Assembly (NCBI GenBank): GCA_943367715.1
Contig: CALRJY020000004.1
Location: 201,604 to 265,603, forward strand
Origin: JAEYXS01 sp943367715
GTDB lineage: Bacteria; Verrucomicrobiota; Verrucomicrobiia; Limisphaerales; JAEYXS01
DNA: 64,000 nucleotides
Reading direction: 5' to 3'
The translations under genes and the position numbers were made by a program. Numbering within the stretch: position 1 is the first letter of the stretch; the number at the start of each line of letters is the position of its first letter. This document shows positions 23,452 through 30,728 of this stretch, piece after piece. Under the pieces are notes generated by a model. The model made no database searches. It saw nothing but the letters and a program-made list of their open reading frames with translations, and had not been told where the DNA came from.

Positions 23452-24204
23452 TCAGCGCCACTTCAACACGGTTTCAATCTCCTGCTTCCACACCGCATAC
23501 GCGGCATCATTCAGATGCAGACCATCATTCGTATATTCAGCCTTTAGCTTCCCTTCCTCATCCCGCATCAACGCGTGCAGATCGATGAAGCTGCATTTAA
23601 ACTCCTCGGCCAGCACCTTCAGCTTCACATTGAACTGTATTACCGGCTCATTTTGTTTCTCGTGGGCACCCCGCGTCGGCAGCACCGATTGCACATGGAT
23701 ACGCAAATCCGGCCGCTTCTCCCGGATGCGTTGCAACAGCTCACGATACCCCTTCTCCATCTGCTCCACATTACGGCCCGAATTCAGATCATTGATGCCG
23801 ATGAGCAGGAATACATCCGTTGGGGCGCAATCGAATATAGAGTTGTCCAACCGCTGCAAGACACCGCGTGGATCATCCTTCGCCATGTCATTGCCGATGA
23901 CATCCGCCCCGATGCCCCGGTTCACCATCCGACGACCGGGAAAGAACTTCACCACATCGAAACCTTCCGTGATGCTGTCTCCCACCAGCACCACATTCTG
24001 CCAGACGAGATTCTGCTCCTTGAAAGATTTCACCCGGTTCTGCCAGTGCATCTTGAAAAGAGCGCCCCAATCAGCCGCCGGTTTCTTCGCCTCCTCCGGG
24101 GCTTCCGTCGCTTTTTCCTGGGCCGAAACCGGAACACTCGACAACACGTTGGCCAAAACAACGGCCGCCACCGTTAACCATCGGAACGATAGTGAAGTTT
24201 TCAT
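23452..24204 (-). CDS. Secreted SGNH/GDSL-family hydrolase
   Basis: 250 residues with signal peptide ending PVSAQ. The SGNH blocks are present: VGDSITEG with Ser77, the Gly in VNRGIGAD, Asn in LLIGINDLNSG, and the Asp–His pair in DGLHLNDAAY. This resembles the PAF-acetylhydrolase beta-like group, often acyl or acetyl esterases acting on sugars. It overlaps the upstream desaturase gene by 4 bp (translational coupling), so they belong to the same operon. Confidence 0.9.
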   Translation of the reverse strand: MKTSLSFRWLTVAAVVLANVLSSVPVSAQEKATEAPEEAKKPAADWGALFKMHWQNRVKSFKEQNLVWQNVVLVGDSITEGFDVVKFFPGRRMVNRGIGADVIGNDMAKDDPRGVLQRLDNSIFDCAPTDVFLLIGINDLNSGRNVEQMEKGYRELLQRIREKRPDLRIHVQSVLPTRGAHEKQNEPVIQFNVKLKVLAEEFKCSFIDLHALMRDEEGKLKAEYTNDGLHLNDAAYAVWKQEIETVLKWR

Positions 24205-25034
24205 GCTGTTGGTTGGGTCACCTGACTAGTGGATGCCTCGCTGGTCGCCGGTCGTGATGTCACCTGTCGAAAACGCTCTTCATAATCCTTATGATTCGTC
24301 CCCATCAACCGGTCCCAGATATTGAAATACAGGCCGTAGTTCCCCGCCATTTTCTCATGATGCATCACATGATTCGTCGGCGTGTTCAGAAAACGCCTAA
24401 GCCCCGAATCCATCAACTTATGGGGATGAAACTCATATCCAGTGTGCCCCAGCACATTGAAGGTGAGTTGCCACAGCATGAAGATGGCAAAAGCAAAGGG
24501 ATGGATGGGCATCACCAGCACCACCACCGGAAAGATGCCTGACTGCACTACTGCTTCCAACGGGGCAAACGAATAGGAGGCCCACGGCGAAGGATTGTTC
24601 GAAAGATGATGCACGCGATGGAACCACCGGAATAGCTTGGGATGATGCATGAGCCGGTGCGTCCAGTAAAAGTAGGTGTCATGCAGGAAGATCGCGCAGA
24701 CGATGCTGATCCAGAACCAGCTCCAGCCGTAATCACTGACCTGCCAGTACATCTGGGTCAGTCCTGCTTTGCCCGCCACCACCGTCCCCGCTCCCACCAT
24801 GCCCAGAATGAACACGGAAAGCGCCGAGTAACCCAACTCCCGCCTCACATCGGCGGATTCTGGCAACTTGGCGATAATCTTCCGGTGAAACCAGCGCCGC
24901 TTGAAGAGGACGTACCCCAGCAGCCACGCCACACCGGCAAACACGAGATAGCGAATGGCCAGCGCGATGGTCGTGCCAAACGTCAGTTCCAGAAATCCTG
25001 GGCTGTTCCGCGCGAAGTAATCAAAAGCTGGCAT
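24201..25034 (-). CDS. Sterol desaturase / fatty acid hydroxylase family membrane protein
   Basis: 277 residues with about four to five transmembrane helices. The di-iron histidine boxes are readable: HDTYFYWTHRLMHH, HRVHH and HVMHHEK. This superfamily (C-4 sterol oxidases, fatty acid hydroxylases, beta-carotene hydroxylase) inserts oxygen into or desaturates membrane lipids. It starts 6 bp after the TetR gene and overlaps the SGNH gene downstream by 4 bp. A lipid-modifying operon under local TetR control is the simplest reading; the exact lipid is unknown. Confidence 0.92.
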   Translation of the reverse strand: MPAFDYFARNSPGFLELTFGTTIALAIRYLVFAGVAWLLGYVLFKRRWFHRKIIAKLPESADVRRELGYSALSVFILGMVGAGTVVAGKAGLTQMYWQVSDYGWSWFWISIVCAIFLHDTYFYWTHRLMHHPKLFRWFHRVHHLSNNPSPWASYSFAPLEAVVQSGIFPVVVLVMPIHPFAFAIFMLWQLTFNVLGHTGYEFHPHKLMDSGLRRFLNTPTNHVMHHEKMAGNYGLYFNIWDRLMGTNHKDYEERFRQVTSRPATSEASTSQVTQPTA

Positions 25035-25040
25035 AGGCGT

Positions 25041-25754
25041 TTATGGTTTAGCGTTCAACAGACCGTTCACCAACATATCCACAGTCGCATCCTCCGCGGC
25101 CTGCTCGGTCAACAAAGTCAGGCCCGGATCAAAGGGGCGTTGCAGATTCGCCCAGGCGATCGTCTGCGTGAGCACAGCCGCCGATGCCATCACATTTTTG
25201 GGCTGCGCGAGCTGTCCGCCCTTCACCCGCAGATCGATATACTTCTGCAGCGTTTCCAATAGACGCTTCCTCAAACCGAGCACAAACACATCTGCCAAGC
25301 CCGGATACTCCAAGGCCGAACGCAACAGCAGCACCAATCCCTTCCGATGCCGTTTCATCAATTGATACTGCTCCTGGATTATCTCCGTGAACTCACTGCG
25401 GATACTCGTCGCCTTCTTCTTTTTCAACGCCGCCTCGAGCTTCGGCCACTGTCCTTCCCGCCCGAAGACTTCACTCAAGAATTTGGTCGTAGAACCCGGC
25501 TCCGGTGTCGGCACAGGAATCTCAATCGCATCCAGCCATTCTGGATCCTCCATCGTGGTATGCCGCACCACCAGGTCGAAAAGTGCTTCCTTGCTCTCCA
25601 CGTATAGGTATACGGTCCCCACCGCCACCCCCATCACCTTCGCCACATCCGCCACCTGCGAACGCTCGAATCCTTGTCGGCAAAACACGTCAAACCCGGC
25701 GTCAACGAGTTCACGCAGGCGTTTGCCGGAAATGTCAGCACGTAAACGGGGCAT
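25041..25754 (-). CDS. TetR/AcrR-family transcriptional regulator
   Basis: 237 residues. The helix-turn-helix lies at about residues 25–60 (GFERSQVADVAKVMGVAVG, then TVYLYVESKEALF). The C-terminal ligand-binding part is helical and not typical of a named subgroup. It is the first gene of the desaturase–SGNH–propeller operon (spacing 6 bp). A palindrome in its promoter (25765–25787) is a good candidate operator, so it probably represses itself and the operon, responding perhaps to a lipid-like ligand. Confidence 0.9.
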   Translation of the reverse strand: MPRLRADISGKRLRELVDAGFDVFCRQGFERSQVADVAKVMGVAVGTVYLYVESKEALFDLVVRHTTMEDPEWLDAIEIPVPTPEPGSTTKFLSEVFGREGQWPKLEAALKKKKATSIRSEFTEIIQEQYQLMKRHRKGLVLLLRSALEYPGLADVFVLGLRKRLLETLQKYIDLRVKGGQLAQPKNVMASAAVLTQTIAWANLQRPFDPGLTLLTEQAAEDATVDMLVNGLLNAKP

Positions 25755-25764
25755 GGATTATTTA

Positions 25765-25787
25765 TGACTGAACCATTCATTCAGTCA
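25765..25787. promoter_or_regulatory. Putative TetR operator
   Basis: TGACTGAA (25765–25772), 7-bp spacer, TTCAGTCA (25780–25787): a perfect 8-bp-arm inverted repeat centred 22 bp upstream of the regulator's start. Typical in size and placement for TetR-family autoregulation. Confidence 0.8.
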
Positions 25788-25833
25788 ACCTCCCCGATGC
25801 AATATCGCCTATTCAAAAATCACCAAGGAATGG

Positions 25834-27075
25834 TCACCGTCCCACCTGCCGCAACCAGTAGCCGCGGCTGCTTTCGTAATCTTTCAGCGTTTGCTCGTTC
25901 ATCACCTTGAGCAGCGCCCCTCTGGTTTGGTTCAGGATGCCGTTCAACGCCTGTTGCTGCTGCTCGGGTGACAGGTTTCCATTGGCGCGAATTTTCGCGG
26001 ATTCTTCCATGACAGCCCGGCGCATATCATACACCGCTGCTGCTGTTTGCATGGGCAGTTCATTCTGCTGGGTGAACCGCACCAACTCGCGATACTCGTA
26101 ATCTTTGCCGCGCTGATAGTCCTTGTAGCGCTCCTCACCGACCGCTTCTTTCACCATGGCGTCCATCTGTTGCTGGGCAGTCGCCCTTTGCTGCGCCTCC
26201 TCGGGATTGCCCGTGGCTATCTTCGTGTTGAACTGCTCGTTATACCACCGCTGCGCTTTGAAAACGGCGACGTATTCCTGCTCGCTCGGTTCAAAACCGA
26301 TCAATAACGACCGGACTGTATTGGCTGTCCCGGACACCCGCAGGACGTATTGTTCCTGCTCCTCCTTGGTCATCACCTTTCTCATCTCGGCCTGTTCCCA
26401 TTGCCGGACCTTGATCAGCTCTGCTTGATCCTCTGCCGAGAGCCGTCCATTTTTAGCACGCCCTTCAATCGTTATGGACAAATCTCGCGACTTGCTGCGC
26501 AGATTCATTATCTCTGTTCTTTTTTCTTCCGAGAGAAACCCCAGCATTATCTCATCCCGTTCAAAACCCGTGAACGCGATCGCATACTTGCGGCTCTCAT
26601 AATCGAAATCCACTCCCAGCAATTCCAGCACCAGCTCTTTCCGCTCGATCTCCAGTTCCCGTTTCTGTTTTCTAAGATTCTGATCATAGTATTCAGCTGC
26701 CGAGTCCCACGGTTCCCAATACTTGATATCCTTGGCCGGCTGACGCAATGCGCGCCACTTCGCGGCATAGAGTTTGTTGATATCCGCGATGATGATGTCG
26801 CGGATGGTCTCCTCGGGACATTTGATCGCGCGTAGGTTGGCGATGTAAGCCTTGAAATCTTCGGACTCCACGGTGTGCCAATCCAACTGGACCAACTCCG
26901 GCGGCAAAGCCACCTCGTTCGTGGTCACTTCGGTTCGCGTAACCGTCCGCGTAACCACTTTGGCAGGCACCACTGCTACCGTTTTGGGCACGGTGGTTTC
27001 TGGTCGGCGGCCAATATAGGCGAATACAACCAGGTTCAGCAGCAGGGAAATGGCCAAAACTCCTTTGAGTCTCAT
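25834..27075 (-). CDS. Membrane-anchored paralogous family protein (tandem copy 2)
   Basis: 413 residues from ATG 27075: one N-terminal membrane helix (MRLKGVLAISLLLNLVVFAY), then a Thr/Val linker, then a long helical, charged body predicted periplasmic. Conserved core: LDWHTVESEDFKAYIANLRA followed by CPEETIRDIIIADINKLYA. Highly similar along its whole length to the gene next to it (27098–28354), indicating a tandem duplication, and less so to 44928–46148. I know this as a recurring, unnamed Verrucomicrobia-type family; function unknown. Confidence 0.8.
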   Translation of the reverse strand: MRLKGVLAISLLLNLVVFAYIGRRPETTVPKTVAVVPAKVVTRTVTRTEVTTNEVALPPELVQLDWHTVESEDFKAYIANLRAIKCPEETIRDIIIADINKLYAAKWRALRQPAKDIKYWEPWDSAAEYYDQNLRKQKRELEIERKELVLELLGVDFDYESRKYAIAFTGFERDEIMLGFLSEEKRTEIMNLRSKSRDLSITIEGRAKNGRLSAEDQAELIKVRQWEQAEMRKVMTKEEQEQYVLRVSGTANTVRSLLIGFEPSEQEYVAVFKAQRWYNEQFNTKIATGNPEEAQQRATAQQQMDAMVKEAVGEERYKDYQRGKDYEYRELVRFTQQNELPMQTAAAVYDMRRAVMEESAKIRANGNLSPEQQQQALNGILNQTRGALLKVMNEQTLKDYESSRGYWLRQVGR

Positions 27076-27097
27076 AATGTTGGGATTCTCGAAATTC

Positions 27098-28354
27098 TTA
27101 TCTGAGTTGCCGCAGCCAGTGGCCACGGCTGCTTTCATAATCCTTAAAGGCTTGCTCGTTCATCACCTTGAGCAATGCGCCTCTCGTCTCCGTCGAGATG
27201 GCATTCAAAGCCTGCTGCTGTTGTTCCGGGGAAAGGTTCGGATTGGAGCGGATTTTGGAGGATTCTTCCATGGCCACCTTCCGCATGTCATAGACCGCAG
27301 CTGCAGTTTGCATCGGCAGCTCATTCTGCTGCGTGAAACGCACCAGTTCGCGATACTCGTAATCTTTACTTCGCTGATACTCCTTGAAACGGTCCTCGCC
27401 CAAAGCCTGCTTCACCATCTGGTCCATCTGTTGCTGCGCCGCCATCCTCTCCTGCGCTTCTTCCGGAGTGCCCGTCTGAACTTTCTTGTTGAACTGGTCA
27501 TTATACCAGGTCTGTGCCCGGAAAACGGCGGTGAACTCTTGCTCGCTGGGACCAAACCCGACCAACTGCGACCGGATGCCGTTGGCGGTCATGGAAACCC
27601 GCATCACGTACTGCTCAAATTCCTGCGGTGTCAGCAGCTTCTTCATCTCCGTCTGCTCCCATGTTCTGACCTTGATCAGTTCCGCTTGATCCTCGGCCGT
27701 GAGACGTCCGTTCTTGGCTTTCTCTTGGATGGCCGCCGCCAGTTCACGTGATTTGCTGCGAATATTTGTGATTTCCGTCCGCTTCCCCTCCTCCAGAAAA
27801 CCCATCAATATTTCCTCCCGCTCAAGCCCGGTGAACGCGATCGCATACTTACGGCTCTCGTAATCGAAATCCACTCCCAGCAATTCCATCACCAGCTCTT
27901 TCCGCTCCTGCTCCAGTTCCCGTTTCTGTTTTTTTAGATTTTGATCATAGTATTCAGCCGTCGAGTCCCACGGTTCCCAATACTTGATGTCCTTGGTCGG
28001 CTGCCGGAGCGCCCGCCACTTGGCCGCGTAGAGTTTGTTGATATCCGCAATGATGATGTCGCGGATGGTCTCCTCCGGACATTTGATCGCGCGTAGATTG
28101 GCGATATATTTCTTAAAATCCTCTTCCTCCACCGTGCGCCAATCCAACTGGACCAGCTCCGGCGGCAAGGCCACCTCGTTCGTGGTCACTTGCGTGCGGG
28201 TGACCGTCTTGGTCACCACCTTGGCAGGAGAATCTGCCTCCCTCTTCGGTACCACGGCCTCCGGGCGGCTGCCCAAATAAGCGAGCGCCACCAAATTTAT
28301 CAACAGTGAAACGGCCAAAACTCCTTTAAGTTTCATAAAATCGGGCTGAGCCAT
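27098..28354 (-). CDS. Membrane-anchored paralogous family protein (tandem copy 1)
   Basis: 418 residues. The start at 28354 (MAQPDFMKLKG) is chosen because GGAAGGAG lies 7 bp upstream, a strong ribosome site. Same build as its tandem partner: N-terminal helix, Val/Thr linker, core CPEETIRDIIIADINKLYA, then a Lys/Glu/Gln-rich helical body with YDQNLKKQKRELEQERKELV (coiled-coil-like). Near-identical core sequences in the two copies, including DNA-level similarity, point to recent duplication. The next gene upstream is kimA (gap 79 bp holding a hairpin at 28394–28421). Role unknown. Confidence 0.8.
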   Translation of the reverse strand: MAQPDFMKLKGVLAVSLLINLVALAYLGSRPEAVVPKREADSPAKVVTKTVTRTQVTTNEVALPPELVQLDWRTVEEEDFKKYIANLRAIKCPEETIRDIIIADINKLYAAKWRALRQPTKDIKYWEPWDSTAEYYDQNLKKQKRELEQERKELVMELLGVDFDYESRKYAIAFTGLEREEILMGFLEEGKRTEITNIRSKSRELAAAIQEKAKNGRLTAEDQAELIKVRTWEQTEMKKLLTPQEFEQYVMRVSMTANGIRSQLVGFGPSEQEFTAVFRAQTWYNDQFNKKVQTGTPEEAQERMAAQQQMDQMVKQALGEDRFKEYQRSKDYEYRELVRFTQQNELPMQTAAAVYDMRKVAMEESSKIRSNPNLSPEQQQQALNAISTETRGALLKVMNEQAFKDYESSRGHWLRQLR

Positions 28355-28393
28355 GAGCAGACTCCTTCCGTTCGTTTGAGTCAACTCCGATTC

Positions 28394-28421
28394 GGGCCGC
28401 TGGAGCAATCTCCAGCGGCCC
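28394..28421. terminator. Hairpin between kimA and the tandem paralogs
   Basis: GGGCCGCTGGAG (28394–28405) CAAT CTCCAGCGGCCC (28410–28421): a perfect 12-bp stem with a 4-nt loop, 13 bp after the kimA stop. No T run on either side, so it may stall or protect a transcript rather than be a classical terminator. Confidence 0.55.
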
Positions 28422-28433
28422 CTTGCCCAACCC

Positions 28434-30419
28434 TCAAACCCGAGCGGGCACGATCACAAACGGCACGCCCCGTCGGCAAAAGACCCGCTGCAAGGCAAAC
28501 ACCGCGTAGTTATGCAGCCAGCGCGTCCAGATCGTCTCTTGCACGAAAGCCAGTTGGCCGCCAAACAGCACCGCACCCGGACAGCGCTTCAGCAGCTCTT
28601 CACTTAGCTCCTCCACCGTGCCCACCACATCGTGGCTCACCTCCGTTACCGCCTCAGCCGTGAAACCGCACTTCTGCGCGAACTCCACATACCGTCCCGC
28701 ACTCGCCGCCGTCTCCGCCTTCAGCCGCTCCAGTTCCTCCGCACCTTTGAAACTGCCCGCATCCACCACGCCCACTTGCACAAAAATGAACCGTCCAAAA
28801 GTGTCCGGGAACAAGCGTGGAATGCCTAAGAATGTGTGTAGTCCAAGTCCGTTGAAACCATTCACCAGCACTACTGCGGTGCGCCCTTGATTGGCTCGCG
28901 TGGTCAGCGGCTGAACTGGTGACGTATCCGCCACAGCCACGAGTTGATTCAGGCGATCCAGTTCACCGGCCGTCTGCAAATAATGCCGCTTCACGGCGAA
29001 GGCCAGTCCGATGACTGCACCTGTCACCACCAGAGTCACCCAACCGCCTTCGTGAAATTTCACCACACAAAGCGAAACGAGGATGAAGAACGTGAGCGAC
29101 AACCCTACGCCGTTCACGATGAACTTGTAACGCCAATCGGAAGCCGTGCGACGGTTCTGCCACCAATGCCGCACCATGCCGAATTGTGTGAGCGAGAACG
29201 TGATAAAGACATTGATGCTGTAGAGCACGATGAGCAACGCCACCGCCCCTTTCGTCGCGAGCATCGCCAGCAAGGCCGCACCGCCCATGAGCAGAATGCC
29301 GTTCTGAGTCACGAAACGATCGCTCAAGGTCGCAAACCGTGCTGGGAACCAGCGGTCCAGCGCCATATTGGCCAGCACACGTGGACCATCAAGGAATCCG
29401 GCCTGTGCCCCGATGAACAAAAGCGCCATTGCCGAAATCATACTGATACCCGTGAACCACTTTCCAGTTTCTCCCGGCCAAGTGGCCGTGATGCGCTCGA
29501 ACAGAACAGTATTCAGTGTTTTGCCTTCCACTGGAGTCACCGCATACAGGAGATAGGCCAGCAACAAACCAAAGGCGGTAACCCCCAAGGAGACGGCCAT
29601 GTAAGTCATCGTACGCTTGCCCGTTTCCACTCGCGGCTCGCGCAGGATAGGCAAGCCATTGCTTACCGCTTCGATGCCCGTATAAGTGCCCGCGCCCATG
29701 CTGTATGCCTTGAGCAACAAAGCGAGCAGACCAAGCATGCCCAACTCGCCATGCGCGGACTGAACATCTTGCACCGTCCGGCTCGCGATCACCGGCAGAT
29801 CACCCGCATGGCTGAAGATGGCGATGAGAATCGCCGCCGCGTGCGTGCCCACAAACACAAAGAACACCGGCGCCCAAAGCAGGACCGATTCTTTCACCCC
29901 GCGCAAATTCAGAAGAGTAAGAACACCAACCACCAGACACGCAAAAGGCAACTTCCATGTCAGCCATCCTCCTGGCAGCACCGAGAACAAAGCATCTGCC
30001 CCACTGGCCACCGAAATGGTGATGGTCAAAACGTAGTCCACCAATAAGGCTGAACCGGATACCACACCGGCTGCAGGCGAGAGCAATTTGCTGGCGACGA
30101 GATAACCACCGCCACCGGAGGGAAAAAGTTCGATCACCTGCCGGTAACTTGCGCAGATGATCCCAATGGTCAGCACACAGGCGATGGCCACGAACACACT
30201 GAGCGATGGGTGCGCCCCGAGTGCTTTGAAGGTTTCCTCCGGTCCATAACAGGACGAGGAGAGCCCGTCCGCACCCAAGCCCACCCAGGCAAGGACGGCG
30301 ACCAGTGAGAGTTTGTGAAAGAGGCGGTGGTCAGAGAGATCACGCGCACGACCGATCAATAGGGACTTGAGGGAAGTCCCAGGACTCGATTTTTTCATAA
30401 CCAGCAGACATAAACTCAT
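28434..30419 (-). CDS. kimA: KimA-like potassium importer (APC superfamily)
   Basis: 661 residues, about 12 transmembrane helices (roughly 35–470) and a cytoplasmic C-terminal domain (about 480–661). Helix 1 carries GLGADGLSSSCYGPEE, the equivalent of the SSDALSSVAYGTEQ region of B. subtilis KimA; the N-terminal LLIGRARDLSD also fits. KimA is a proton-coupled high-affinity K+ importer, inhibited by c-di-AMP. The gene is preceded by a ydaO-type riboswitch (30497–30660), as B. subtilis kimA is, which strongly supports the call over a generic amino acid permease. ATG 30419 follows AAGGGATG; ATG 30398 is a weaker alternative. Confidence 0.85.
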   Translation of the reverse strand: MSLCLLVMKKSSPGTSLKSLLIGRARDLSDHRLFHKLSLVAVLAWVGLGADGLSSSCYGPEETFKALGAHPSLSVFVAIACVLTIGIICASYRQVIELFPSGGGGYLVASKLLSPAAGVVSGSALLVDYVLTITISVASGADALFSVLPGGWLTWKLPFACLVVGVLTLLNLRGVKESVLLWAPVFFVFVGTHAAAILIAIFSHAGDLPVIASRTVQDVQSAHGELGMLGLLALLLKAYSMGAGTYTGIEAVSNGLPILREPRVETGKRTMTYMAVSLGVTAFGLLLAYLLYAVTPVEGKTLNTVLFERITATWPGETGKWFTGISMISAMALLFIGAQAGFLDGPRVLANMALDRWFPARFATLSDRFVTQNGILLMGGAALLAMLATKGAVALLIVLYSINVFITFSLTQFGMVRHWWQNRRTASDWRYKFIVNGVGLSLTFFILVSLCVVKFHEGGWVTLVVTGAVIGLAFAVKRHYLQTAGELDRLNQLVAVADTSPVQPLTTRANQGRTAVVLVNGFNGLGLHTFLGIPRLFPDTFGRFIFVQVGVVDAGSFKGAEELERLKAETAASAGRYVEFAQKCGFTAEAVTEVSHDVVGTVEELSEELLKRCPGAVLFGGQLAFVQETIWTRWLHNYAVFALQRVFCRRGVPFVIVPARV

Positions 30420-30469
30420 CCCTTGGCCAATGGCTTCGGGACAAGCATTCAGACTGGGGAACGTGAAGT

Positions 30470-30485
30470 CCCGTCACACGACGGG
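30470..30485 (-). promoter_or_regulatory. Hairpin in the kimA leader
   Basis: CCCGTC–GTGT–GACGGG on the minus strand, between the riboswitch and the kimA start. A 6-bp perfect stem that could take part in the expression platform. No T run follows it, so control by Rho or translation is possible. Confidence 0.45.
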
Positions 30486-30496
30486 GGCAGAGGTTC

Positions 30497-30660
30497 GCCC
30501 TTCCATTTGCCTGCGAGGTTAGCTGTCGGGCTAGGTCTTGGAAGTGACCCGGCCGGGAGTTTGTCCCGGTCTGCGCCCCGTCCTGATCGCTCAGGAATTG
30601 GTTCCCCCGCGAGACCACGCAGGAAGGCGTGGCCGCTTAGGCTGCACACAGGAAAAAGGC
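30497..30660 (-). promoter_or_regulatory. ydaO/yuaA-type c-di-AMP riboswitch upstream of kimA
   Basis: Read 5' to 3' from 30660 to 30497. The most conserved 3' block of the class is present as CCCGACAGCTAACCTCGCAG (30530–30511), followed by GCAAATGGAAGGG. The 5' block GGGGGAACC lies at 30608–30600. Closing pairing is possible between GCCTTTTTCC (30660–30651) and GGAAGGGC (30504–30497); internal hairpins CCACGCC/GCGTGG, TCCTGAGCGATCAGGA and CCGGGAC/CTCCCGG fill the expected arms. It ends 77 bp before the kimA start. In known cases c-di-AMP binding turns expression off when K+ is plentiful. No U-rich terminator is visible, so the output may be translational. Confidence 0.88.
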
Positions 30661-30728
30661 CAGAGAATCAGTGAAATGTCAAATACTGTGCGGCCATCGA
30701 CATTGGAAGCGCTTGATAATCAAGCCAA

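Noticed and set aside
28434..30419. Plain amino acid permease
   Set aside because: The helix 1 pattern and the riboswitch upstream both favour a KimA-type potassium importer.
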